Both the position numbers and the translations under genes were made by a program. From a virus: a stretch of 64,000 bases of DNA. The notes under the pieces were generated by a model. The model made no database searches. It was given only the letters and a program-made list of their open reading frames with translations, and was not told the DNA's origin. Numbering within the stretch: position 1 is the stretch's first letter; each line of letters opens with the position of its first letter. Where the stretch lies: the IMG/VR virus record IMGVR_UViG_3300032213_002237, positions 1 to 64,000 of that record; one strand, 5' to 3'. Below, in pieces: positions 33,903 to 41,336 of the stretch.

Positions 33903-35508
33903 ATTTAATCATTTTTGATTTAATATTTTCAATATCTTCTAAAATATTTTTTTTCTTTTCTTCCGATTCAAATTGAGGTAACAAATCACCAATTTTATCC
34001 AATATGTCATCAACACTATATCCAAAAATTTCAAATCCGTCATTAGTATCTTTAACGTCTTTTTTATTTTCAACTTTTGAAACTAATTCTTTTTGACTTT
34101 CTTTATCGCCGGCTTTAGCTCCAGTAAGACTTCCTAACCCAACAGAATCTAAAAATGAATCTAATTTACTTGGTTTCTTTTCATTTTTTACAACTTCAAA
34201 AGTTGACGGTTCCCCACTTGGGTCAGAAAAATCAGGTGTTAATAAATCATCAATGTGTTTACCATATGGTAAACCTACGTGAACATGAGTTGATTTACTT
34301 TCACCCCATTCTGAAACTTTACCTATAGGTGTTCCGATATCAACAATATCACCCTTTTTAACTGTAACATCTTTTAAGTGAGTGTAAAAAATATTAGGAT
34401 ACCCATCAGTTCCCTCAATTGAAACTTGTGTTCCATATATTTTACCTGAACTTTTTCCCGTATTGTAAACCTTTGTAACAGTTCCTTTAGTTATTGAATT
34501 CCACTGAGTTCCAGCTGGTGCAAACAAATCCCACGCATTGTCAGATTGCCAATTACCTAACGGTCTAGAACCGTGGTATTTTGGACCATTTTCAATATCT
34601 CCTGAAAAATTATCTAAAACTTTTGAATTTTTTTCAAAAATGTATTTCATTTTTTTTAATTCATTAATAACTTCTTCATTTAATTTTTTCTTATCTTTAT
34701 TTCCATAAGATTCAAATTGTGGTAATATATCACCAATTTTATCTATTATATCATCAACTTTATATCCAAAAATTTCAAATCCATCATCAGTATCTTTAAC
34801 ATCTGTTTTATCTTGAACTTTTGAAACTAATTCTTTTTGACTTTCTTTATCACCGGCCTTAGCACCTGTAAGACTTCCTAATCCAATAGAATCTAAGAAT
34901 TTTTCTAATTTAGAAGGTTCTTGTGTTGTTTGTGACGACTCAATTTTTTCAAAATCAATATCTTCTAAATTATCTAAGTTTTTTAAAGACGAACAAAATT
35001 GAGATGTTCCCCCACCTTCATCTGTTTTATTATCAGAATAAGATAAATGGTAATGAACTCCTGTTGAAAATCTACTTGGTCTTCTATATTCATCAATGAA
35101 TGTAAAACCAGGATATTTTTTTCTTAACGCACATAATAAAGTAGATATTTTATCAAGTTCATCATTATCACCTTTTTCAATCCCTTTGAATACAACATCA
35201 ATTGCGTTACCTTTGTTGTGTCGGCTATTTGGGTATTGTTTATGGAATAAATCTCTACCTGAACCAAACTTTATTTTTAAATCAGGTAATTTTTGTTTAA
35301 ACGCGCTCGCAACATCTTTTAAAGTATCACCAAATTCAGGAGTTAAATCACCAACTTCCGCCATTGTTCTTTTAGTTTCATATCCTAAACTCTCCAAGTG
35401 ATTTTTAACACTTGTTGCAACTGGACGAGCACTTGATTCTTCTTCAAATATATTTTCTAACTTACGTAGTTCTTTTAACGATTGTTCGTGTAATTGTTTT
35501 TTATTCAT
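33901..35508 (-). CDS. Double cell-wall peptidase: M15-like plus M23, internally duplicated
   Basis: 535 residues made of two similar halves. Half 1: a leader-like helix (KKQLHEQSLKELRKLENIFEE, 3-23), an M15-type carboxypeptidase domain (SRHNKGNAIDVVF with His97/Asp104, VHYHLS with His152/154), then a linker module (200-266). Half 2: a second copy of the leader (KKKLNEEVINELKKMKYIFE, 273-292), an M23/LytM endopeptidase domain (DNAWDLFAPAGT, YTHLKD His377, THVHVGL His408/410), then a second copy of the linker module (448-514). Internal L-N-E could allow splitting by the prohead protease. Likely cuts peptidoglycan peptides during entry or lysis. Sense TATTTAT at 35527-35533. Confidence 0.85.
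   Translation of the reverse strand: MNKKQLHEQSLKELRKLENIFEEESSARPVATSVKNHLESLGYETKRTMAEVGDLTPEFGDTLKDVASAFKQKLPDLKIKFGSGRDLFHKQYPNSRHNKGNAIDVVFKGIEKGDNDELDKISTLLCALRKKYPGFTFIDEYRRPSRFSTGVHYHLSYSDNKTDEGGGTSQFCSSLKNLDNLEDIDFEKIESSQTTQEPSKLEKFLDSIGLGSLTGAKAGDKESQKELVSKVQDKTDVKDTDDGFEIFGYKVDDIIDKIGDILPQFESYGNKDKKKLNEEVINELKKMKYIFEKNSKVLDNFSGDIENGPKYHGSRPLGNWQSDNAWDLFAPAGTQWNSITKGTVTKVYNTGKSSGKIYGTQVSIEGTDGYPNIFYTHLKDVTVKKGDIVDIGTPIGKVSEWGESKSTHVHVGLPYGKHIDDLLTPDFSDPSGEPSTFEVVKNEKKPSKLDSFLDSVGLGSLTGAKAGDKESQKELVSKVENKKDVKDTNDGFEIFGYSVDDILDKIGDLLPQFESEEKKKNILEDIENIKSKMIK
33967..34167 (-). repeat. Second copy of 67-residue linker module
   Basis: Encodes KLDSFLDSVGLGSLTGAKAG through DLLPQFES; partner of the copy at 34711-34911. 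Confidence 0.85.
34711..34911 (-). repeat. First copy of 67-residue linker module
   Basis: Encodes KLEKFLDSIGLGSLTGAKAG through DILPQFES, about 80 percent identical by eye to the second copy. Confidence 0.85.
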
Positions 35509-35521
35509 TATAAAAATGGTA

Positions 35522-35533
35522 TATTTATAAATA
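35522..35533. promoter_or_regulatory. Palindromic bidirectional late-type element
   Basis: TATTTATAAATA reads TATTTAT on both strands between divergent starts at 35508 (minus) and 35536 (plus). Confidence 0.55.
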
Positions 35534-35535
35534 TT

Positions 35536-36303
35536 ATGGAAAACAATAAATTAATTAGAATAGCTCAAAAGTTATCTTTATCTATTAAAGATACAAATGT
35601 TACACAAATATCAAGAAAATTAAATGACCGTAAAGGACCGTATCAACAAATGATGTCCGTGTTAGAAGGATGGGATTTTGTTAAATTGGTATTTTTAATC
35701 AATGCCATTAATAATGGTGAAAAAGAATTTGAATCAATATTATGGAAAGTTGATAATGAAAGATTTACCTATGCAATTGCCACTGTATTTGATGATGAAG
35801 TTCAGGAAAGCTGTGATTACTGTGGTGGTGATGGTGAGATTAGTTGTAGTGAATGTGATAGTTCAGGTGAAATAGATTGTGATGAATGTGGGGGTGAAGG
35901 TGAAGACGACGAAGGTGAAACATGTTCAAATTGTGATGGTCGTGGTAGACTTGATTGTGATTCCTGTGGGGGTAGTGGTCATGAAGATTGTTATGACTGT
36001 GGTGGTACAGGTGAACAACAAAAAAGCGACGCTTACGAATTAAAATTAGACTTTTATTTTAGTATTAATGAAGAATTAAAATCAGAACTTAGTAAACTTA
36101 ACAGATATGACAAAATTGACTCTGACACAATCACAGATTATGAAGATACAAATGAAACTATATTAGTATACGCACTACCGATGGCTATAGAAGTTGAGAC
36201 AAATGAAGAATTAGAATATAATACCGAATATTTTTATGAAATAGATACAGCAGGATGGGTTGGTAATAGAGCTAGTAACCCAAACTTTGATTTAGATTAT
36301 TAA
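35536..36303 (+). CDS. Protein with six DnaJ-type zinc-finger repeats
   Basis: 255 residues from ATG 35536. The N-terminal 90 residues are helical. Residues 93-160 hold six CxxCxGxG-like units (CDYCGGDG, CSECDSSG, CDECGGEG, CSNCDGRG, CDSCGGSG, CYDCGGTG). DnaJ has four. There is no J-domain, so it is not an Hsp40 in the strict sense; it may be a zinc-binding chaperone-like or protein-interaction module. The C-terminal 95 residues are acidic and mixed alpha/beta. Its start lies 7 bases after TATTTAT. The stop overlaps that of the convergent gene by four bases (TTAA). Confidence 0.8.
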   Translation: MENNKLIRIAQKLSLSIKDTNVTQISRKLNDRKGPYQQMMSVLEGWDFVKLVFLINAINNGEKEFESILWKVDNERFTYAIATVFDDEVQESCDYCGGDGEISCSECDSSGEIDCDECGGEGEDDEGETCSNCDGRGRLDCDSCGGSGHEDCYDCGGTGEQQKSDAYELKLDFYFSINEELKSELSKLNRYDKIDSDTITDYEDTNETILVYALPMAIEVETNEELEYNTEYFYEIDTAGWVGNRASNPNFDLDY

Positions 36304-36917
36304 ATTAAAAAGTTTCTAACTGACTGAGTGTCGTTTTTAAATTCATCTCTGAAATTCTTTGTAAACTCCTCATTTTCACAATATATTTCAACATGTTCAC
36401 TGAACACCCAATCCATACAAAGAAGAGCAATTAAATGGTTTTCTCTGTCCATAATTGGTAATGAAACCATTGATTGTGTCCCAAACTTTTTAATTAAGGC
36501 TCTTGTCGCAATATCTGTAATAAGGTCACAATCGTGAATAAACAATCCATTTTCCATTGTTTGTTTAATTAACCAATTATAATGACTTACAAACACATTT
36601 TGTATTTTTTCAGTTATTCTTTCAAGTCCGTCAGAACATCTTTCATATGTCACAGACGCTTTCTGCATCGCTGATGATGTGTAGAAATTACCACCATTGT
36701 GAAATTGGATAACATATATTCTATCAGCATTATATTTTCTTCTTATTTCTCTTAAAGTAGAGTGAACAATTTCATCAGTTTCTATCTGTTGAGAAAGTTT
36801 GTTTCTTGAGTTTTGTTTTGCCCTTTTTTCTTTCATCATATTAAAAACCCCTGCGGTAATTAATGCGATAATGATAGATGTTACTGATGTAATAATTGTG
36901 GGTAGTAATTCCTTCAC
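36300..36917 (-). CDS. Membrane-anchored GAF-like domain protein
   Basis: 205 residues. The N-terminal membrane helix (LLPTIITSVTSIIIALITAGVF, about 4-25) is followed by a short basic linker. The soluble domain has IYVIQFHNGGNFYTSSAMQKASVTYERC and SMVSLPIMDRENHLIALLCMDW, resembling a GAF-type sensor fold. It would face the cytoplasm given the positive residues after the helix. GTG start. TATTTAT at 36953-36959, 35 bases upstream. It could sense a small molecule or alter host signalling at the membrane (inference). Confidence 0.65.
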   Translation of the reverse strand: MKELLPTIITSVTSIIIALITAGVFNMMKEKRAKQNSRNKLSQQIETDEIVHSTLREIRRKYNADRIYVIQFHNGGNFYTSSAMQKASVTYERCSDGLERITEKIQNVFVSHYNWLIKQTMENGLFIHDCDLITDIATRALIKKFGTQSMVSLPIMDRENHLIALLCMDWVFSEHVEIYCENEEFTKNFRDEFKNDTQSVRNFLI

Positions 36918-36969
36918 CTGTTCTTTGTTTAAAAATTTTATATCACTGATTAATAAATATTAATAAAAA

Positions 36970-37001
36970 TAAAAAAGGGTTAAAAATAACCCTTTTTTTT
37001 A
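36970..37001 (-). terminator. Terminator after tRNA-Arg
   Basis: AAAAAGGGTTA tttt TAACCCTTTTTT on the minus strand, directly 3' of the tRNA. Confidence 0.85.
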
Positions 37002-37004
37002 ATA

Positions 37005-37081
37005 TGGTACCCCCGAAGGGATTCGAACCCCTGACCCACAGATTAGAAATCTGTTGCTCTATCCTACTGAGCTACGAAGGC
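37005..37081 (-). tRNA. tRNA-Arg (anticodon UCU)
   Basis: 77-base cloverleaf with encoded CCA. Anticodon stem ACAGA/TCTGT, loop TTTCTAA, anticodon TCT; T-loop TTCGAAT; D-arm TAGCTCAGTAGGATAGAGCA. It decodes AGA, by far the most frequent Arg codon in these genes. The acceptor stem GCCTTCG/CGGGGGT pairs but contains three G-U wobbles (1-72, 4-69, 5-68), which is loose for a tRNA. It sits downstream of two small minus-strand genes, perhaps on one transcript. Confidence 0.93.
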
Positions 37082-37118
37082 ATTTATATTTCACAAATAT
37101 ACACAAAAAACTTAACTA

Positions 37119-37295
37119 TCAAAGTTCTTTAACAATATATCTATGACCTGAATCAGAATTCTTTTCAAATAATTCTTTTGTCTTCTCAGCCTCATCATAG
37201 GTATCAAACTCCAAGATTTCATCATGGATGTTTAGAAGGATAACTGGCATCCCAACCCCTTTTTTGTTTTTTATAAATTTAACGATTACAAACAT
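37119..37295 (-). CDS. Small hypothetical protein, 58 aa
   Basis: Short gene read on the minus strand: MFVIVKFIKNKKGVGMPVIL... ending GHRYIVKEL, 58 residues, with a compact beta-alpha-beta look (VILLNIHDEILEFDTYDEAEKTKELFEK). It starts 2 bases after the stop of the 83-aa gene at 37298, so it is probably co-transcribed with it and with the tRNA. Function unknown. Confidence 0.65.
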   Translation of the reverse strand: MFVIVKFIKNKKGVGMPVILLNIHDEILEFDTYDEAEKTKELFEKNSDSGHRYIVKEL

Positions 37296-37297
37296 AA

Positions 37298-37549
37298 TTA
37301 ATATCCAAAATGTGTTCCACTATAATTATCCCATTCGTCATCAAACGAAAATTTCACTTTATCATATTTTTTAATGATTGGTGTTGATTGTTCTTCTATA
37401 AAATTTGGATTTGAAACAAATTCTTTCCATGTATAAAAATCATGTAAACTTTCTAATACCTCCAAAGGAACTAATATAAGTTTATCATGAGTCAATCCCT
37501 TAACATCATTTCTGTATTTTTCTGATATTTGTATTTTGTTTTCCGACAT
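37298..37549 (-). CDS. Hypothetical protein, 83 aa
   Basis: Unrecognised 83-residue soluble protein ending WDNYSGTHFGY. First gene of a small minus-strand unit with the 58-aa gene and possibly the tRNA. The divergent HNH gene has a host-type promoter in the shared 75-base intergenic region. Confidence 0.55.
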   Translation of the reverse strand: MSENKIQISEKYRNDVKGLTHDKLILVPLEVLESLHDFYTWKEFVSNPNFIEEQSTPIIKKYDKVKFSFDDEWDNYSGTHFGY

Positions 37550-37588
37550 AACAATTTAAGTATAATAATACTTATTGGTAAATTCAAT

Positions 37589-37619
37589 TTGTCCTAATAA
37601 ATTTTTATTAATATATTTG
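37589..37619 (+). promoter_or_regulatory. Host-type promoter with near-leaderless gene
   Basis: TTG 37589-37591, 20 bases, TATATTTG 37612-37619; the ATG at 37625 starts only 5 bases later, so the mRNA is probably leaderless. Confidence 0.75.
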
Positions 37620-37624
37620 TGATT

Positions 37625-38113
37625 ATGAATGGAATATTGGTTCTTAATTCAGATTATAGTCCCTTAAATGTAACATCGTTTAATCGTGGGTTTAATTTAG
37701 TCTATAAAGGAAAGGCAGAGGTTGTTAAATCATCTGACGAGCCAGTCGTATGTGGTATTGTAAAACTCGTTAGACCCGTTATTATTAGACTTTTAAACTA
37801 CGTTTCAATCACTCGTAGACGTATTCGTGTTAATCGTCATAGAATCATGAGACGTGACCATAATGCTTGTGTTTATTGTGGTTGTAAAAAAGACCTTACA
37901 ATAGACCATATCATCCCTAAATCAAAAGGTGGGGGTAATACATGGGATAACCTAGTTACGTGTTGTATAACGTGTAATTCGAAGAAAGGAGACAAGTTAT
38001 TGAGTGAGATTAATATGAAATTAATGAAAAAACCCACAGAACCTACTATATTTTCGGATTCTGTGGGTCAATCTTTACAAAAAGTTTGGACTGAATATCA
38101 AAAGTCTTTTTAA
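37625..38113 (+). CDS. HNH endonuclease
   Basis: 162 residues from ATG 37625; a GTG 6 bases upstream lies inside the promoter region. C-terminal HNH nuclease: zinc-knuckle CVYCGC (about 78-83), catalytic LTIDHIIPKSKGGGNTWDN (His near 93, Asn near 106) and CITCNSKKGDK. The N-terminal NGILVLNSDYSPLNV and basic RRRIRVNRHRIMRRDHNA region is that of the common stand-alone HNH family in phages and bacteria rather than a homing enzyme inside an intron. It may act in DNA metabolism or host DNA breakdown. The stop overlaps the convergent gene by four bases (TTAA). Confidence 0.9.
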   Translation: MNGILVLNSDYSPLNVTSFNRGFNLVYKGKAEVVKSSDEPVVCGIVKLVRPVIIRLLNYVSITRRRIRVNRHRIMRRDHNACVYCGCKKDLTIDHIIPKSKGGGNTWDNLVTCCITCNSKKGDKLLSEINMKLMKKPTEPTIFSDSVGQSLQKVWTEYQKSF

Positions 38114-39897
38114 AGACCTTGAACTATTGAACTTTTTAATTTCTGTTCCAAAGACTTGATATCGTCTTTAACACCTTCAATATAATTGTGAAGATGTTGT
38201 CTAACACCTTGTTTGATTTGTTTATCATCAAATTTAACTGATTGCGATACAATACCTTTTAATCCTGTTTCTTCACCATTGTTTGATTGTGATGATGACT
38301 GAATTGCATTTGTTATTGCCTCAGGAACATCATATTCATTTTTAAACATATCTTTAGCAGGTATTTTATCCAATTCTGATTTAATATTATTACCAAGTTG
38401 AGATGATGGTGAAACTTCCAATTTTCCTAAAATATATTCAATTGCTCTGTTTTTAAATTCAGTTTCTTTTCCTTGGAAAATAACATCAAATGATTTTTCA
38501 AATTCTGAATTTGTTGCTTCGTTGATATTGTTATTTCTAAACTTAGTTAACGTATCAAAGAATTTTCTGTAATTTTGTTTGTTGAACTGTTCTGAAAGAC
38601 TACCCAAATTTTTTTCATATTTCTTTGATTTAATCTTATTTGTTATAGTTTCACTTAAACTTTTATTTTCTTTCATTAGTTTTAATTTTCCTGTAATTTT
38701 ATTTTCAAGACTTTCACCAAATTTCATCCTTCCAAATTTTGCTCTACAAGTCTCAATCGCAGCATTAATATCATTGTTAGTATTGTTATATCCTTTAGAT
38801 AGTTCTGCCATTTTTTTACAACTCTGTCTGCTAACGTTTACATTATTAATATAATCAGCGGTTGATTTAAGTTTATTAAAATCTTGTAGAATTGAACCAT
38901 TATTTATCGATAACACATTTCCTGATGAACTATTATTTGTTGATGTTGAATTTGTACTTTGAATAGTATTAAATCTATCTACTTGTTTCTTCTTTTCTCT
39001 GTCGATATTCCATTTTTCAAACCAAGTTGATGTATTAATTTCACCACCTGTTGATGTTGATGTCCACGATGTTTGTTTTTCCGCAATATTTTTAATTACA
39101 GGATTTTGCCAAGCGTACATTGGTTGACCATCTTCATCATAAAAAACTTCTTGTATCCATTTACTTGGGCGTTTTGGTTCCACACCACATTTACCTGATG
39201 GAATACCAAGCATAATATCGGCAGTTTGTTCTTGGTAGAATTTAATAAAGTTACCAACCAGTTGATTTCTAACCGAATCATTATCACTTAAACGTTTAAA
39301 TGGATTATCAGATGTAAACCATCCTTTACATCCTTTCATCTTAGTTGGAGTTGTTACTTCAGTTGTTTTATCAGTTGTTTTATCAGTTGTTTTATCAGTT
39401 GTTGGTATATATGTTCCATCAGTGACTGCAAATGTTTTACTATCAACTTTTCCACCACCTGAAACCCATTTCACATATTCAGCACCCTTATCAAAATAAG
39501 CATTTTTAAGAGCGTCTGAGGTTTTGTATGTTGATGGTGCTTTGTCAACTTTTAAACTTTTAGTCATTTTTACCTCATCACCATAATCAGGAAATTTTGA
39601 TAATAACCAAGCTCTAAACGCATCACTCTCTGAAGTTTTTGTAAATGGTAATTTTACTTCACTATAAGGTTTTTTGTCTTTTTTCTTATCGTCAGCTTTA
39701 GGTTCGGTTGGTTTTGGTGTAGGTGGTGCGGCAGTTTCCTTTTTCTTCTTGAAGTAATATTTCCCATCGTCAGAAATTGCAGTTTGATAGTTTGTAGTGT
39801 CAGCTTTGTATTGATTATATTTTTCTTGGTTGCATTTTGTATAACCCGCACTAACTAACTGTTCACCTGTCTTTTCTAAAATGAGAATTTTTTTCAT
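38110..39897 (-). CDS. Large Lys/Thr-rich virion-associated candidate
   Basis: 595 residues, not recognised. The basic N-terminus is followed by a Pro/Lys/Thr tract, then a segment ESDAFRAWLLSKFPDYG...LKNAYFDKGAEYVKWV (about 89-146) that recurs in the 753-aa protein at 41337 (EGDSFRKWFNDTYPKL...). A TDKTTDKTTDKTTE repeat lies near 175-190, and a long helical C-terminal half follows. No membrane segment. It lies 5 bases downstream of the membrane protein at 39903, and the three large genes here look like one functional group, possibly ejected internal proteins. Confidence 0.6.
   Translation of the reverse strand: MKKILILEKTGEQLVSAGYTKCNQEKYNQYKADTTNYQTAISDDGKYYFKKKKETAAPPTPKPTEPKADDKKKDKKPYSEVKLPFTKTSESDAFRAWLLSKFPDYGDEVKMTKSLKVDKAPSTYKTSDALKNAYFDKGAEYVKWVSGGGKVDSKTFAVTDGTYIPTTDKTTDKTTDKTTEVTTPTKMKGCKGWFTSDNPFKRLSDNDSVRNQLVGNFIKFYQEQTADIMLGIPSGKCGVEPKRPSKWIQEVFYDEDGQPMYAWQNPVIKNIAEKQTSWTSTSTGGEINTSTWFEKWNIDREKKKQVDRFNTIQSTNSTSTNNSSSGNVLSINNGSILQDFNKLKSTADYINNVNVSRQSCKKMAELSKGYNNTNNDINAAIETCRAKFGRMKFGESLENKITGKLKLMKENKSLSETITNKIKSKKYEKNLGSLSEQFNKQNYRKFFDTLTKFRNNNINEATNSEFEKSFDVIFQGKETEFKNRAIEYILGKLEVSPSSQLGNNIKSELDKIPAKDMFKNEYDVPEAITNAIQSSSQSNNGEETGLKGIVSQSVKFDDKQIKQGVRQHLHNYIEGVKDDIKSLEQKLKSSIVQGL
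39363..39402 (-). repeat. 12-bp tandem repeat (TDKT)
   Basis: Three copies of TTGTTTTATCAG on the plus strand, in frame, coding Thr-Asp-Lys-Thr. Confidence 0.8.
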
Positions 39898-39902
39898 AAA
39901 AA

Positions 39903-41306
39903 TTAATCTTCTTTAAATGTTTTAGTTGTTGTGTCATAAGTATAATCTTTTCCGTTTGCTTTCCAATAACCACTCACGTCAGTATCATTTGTCGCGTCGT
40001 CAATACTTAAACTATTAGCTGTTAGGAATTTTTTGAAATCTTCAAGTGTTTGAGTATATTCTTTTTTACCACCTTCTGCAGGTTTGGTACCACCAATTTC
40101 TTCAACTGTCTTATTTGCAAGTTTTGGGTCAATACACGTAATTTTAACATTCTCACCTAAATTATTTTTCTTTTCAAGGTAAAATTCACCTTCTTTTTCA
40201 ATTACAGTTTCTAATTGACCATCATAAACTACTTTAGGATAGTACTTATCTACGTATTCATCTGAACCTAAAGCCTTCACATGGCTATCAGTTATCTTTT
40301 TATCACAAGAACTAATTAACCTTTTCAAAATATCCTGAGCTTCTTCAATATCTACCTGATATAACTCAAATCCAACAAATGTTCCACCTATTAACCCAAG
40401 AGAGACTATAGCTAGAGCAATTTTTACAGGTTTTGTAAGTGGGGGCATCTTAGGTAAGTATTCTTTAAATGCATCATATTGAGCCTTGAATTCCGCTCTT
40501 CTAATACCCTTTAACTTATTTGCGGCTTCCTGTATTTGAGTTTGAGAATCTGCTAATTTTTTCTGTAATTGTTCAAGTGTGACATTTGGATTGTCTGAAA
40601 TAAATTGTTTTGCTCTCGACTCTAAAACATCTGGTTTTACCTTAATTGTTTTAGAAATTGTTTGAATTTCTTTTTTTATTCCTTCACTCAAATTTCCAGT
40701 TTCATCCAACATACCTTTTAATGCATTTGTTAGATTCTTAACATTTGATTCAATTTGGGATTTTGCCCTATAATAATTATTATAAAGTCTATAACCTAGT
40801 TCATCTTGGATTCCCGTACTTTCACCGGATTTAAGTATTGTATCAAGACTTTCACCGTATGTATTATCAGCCGATTTTAAATCGTTTGCCTTTACTGATG
40901 AAGAAAACAAATCATCTGAAGATAACTCATCCGCCATTTTTTTCAAGCTTGGGTTTGTATTTACTACTGCCGCCGCCATTTTTCCCCTTATCTCTCTATT
41001 ACTAGATTTAACAAGTTTTTCAGCAATATCGTTAACCAAATCATCTGATAATTTACCAGCTCTAATATCTGTAATTATATCATCAAAAGTTTTACCTCCA
41101 GATTGAGCAATTTCATCAAAACTATTTCTAAGTGATTCCGCAACATCGTCAACCCCATCTTTAACCAAATCTTCAAAATCATCGACACTTTTACCAAAAA
41201 GAGTTAAAAATTCATCAATAACACCACCACCAACGGATTCTTTTAAAAGAGGTAATCCTAAAATTTCTCTAAAACGATTAATTTCGTATAAAATTTCTTT
41301 TTCCAT
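39903..41306 (-). CDS. Leader-bearing membrane protein, 467 aa
   Basis: Begins MEKEILYEINRFREILGLPL-LKE|S, a variant leader with the [EL]xRxREILGL pattern and L-K-E at 21-23. The next 280 residues are helical with heptad character (long coiled-coil candidate). One membrane helix (VKIALAIVSLGLIGGTFVGFEL, about 290-311) is followed by a 150-residue soluble domain. Leader plus single hydrophobic helix suits a protein packaged in the head and inserted into the host membrane on injection (inference). TATTTAT at 41325-41331. Confidence 0.65.
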   Translation of the reverse strand: MEKEILYEINRFREILGLPLLKESVGGGVIDEFLTLFGKSVDDFEDLVKDGVDDVAESLRNSFDEIAQSGGKTFDDIITDIRAGKLSDDLVNDIAEKLVKSSNREIRGKMAAAVVNTNPSLKKMADELSSDDLFSSSVKANDLKSADNTYGESLDTILKSGESTGIQDELGYRLYNNYYRAKSQIESNVKNLTNALKGMLDETGNLSEGIKKEIQTISKTIKVKPDVLESRAKQFISDNPNVTLEQLQKKLADSQTQIQEAANKLKGIRRAEFKAQYDAFKEYLPKMPPLTKPVKIALAIVSLGLIGGTFVGFELYQVDIEEAQDILKRLISSCDKKITDSHVKALGSDEYVDKYYPKVVYDGQLETVIEKEGEFYLEKKNNLGENVKITCIDPKLANKTVEEIGGTKPAEGGKKEYTQTLEDFKKFLTANSLSIDDATNDTDVSGYWKANGKDYTYDTTTKTFKED

Positions 41307-41324
41307 AACAATTGTTTTTTTATA

Positions 41325-41331
41325 ATAAATA
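41325..41331 (-). promoter_or_regulatory. TATTTAT late-type element
   Basis: Sense-strand TATATTTATT, 18 bases before the ATG at 41306. Confidence 0.5.
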
Positions 41332-41336
41332 TAGGG

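Noticed and set aside
37619-37624. GTG start for the HNH gene
   Set aside because: It overlaps the end of the -7 promoter element; ATG 37625 gives the better start.
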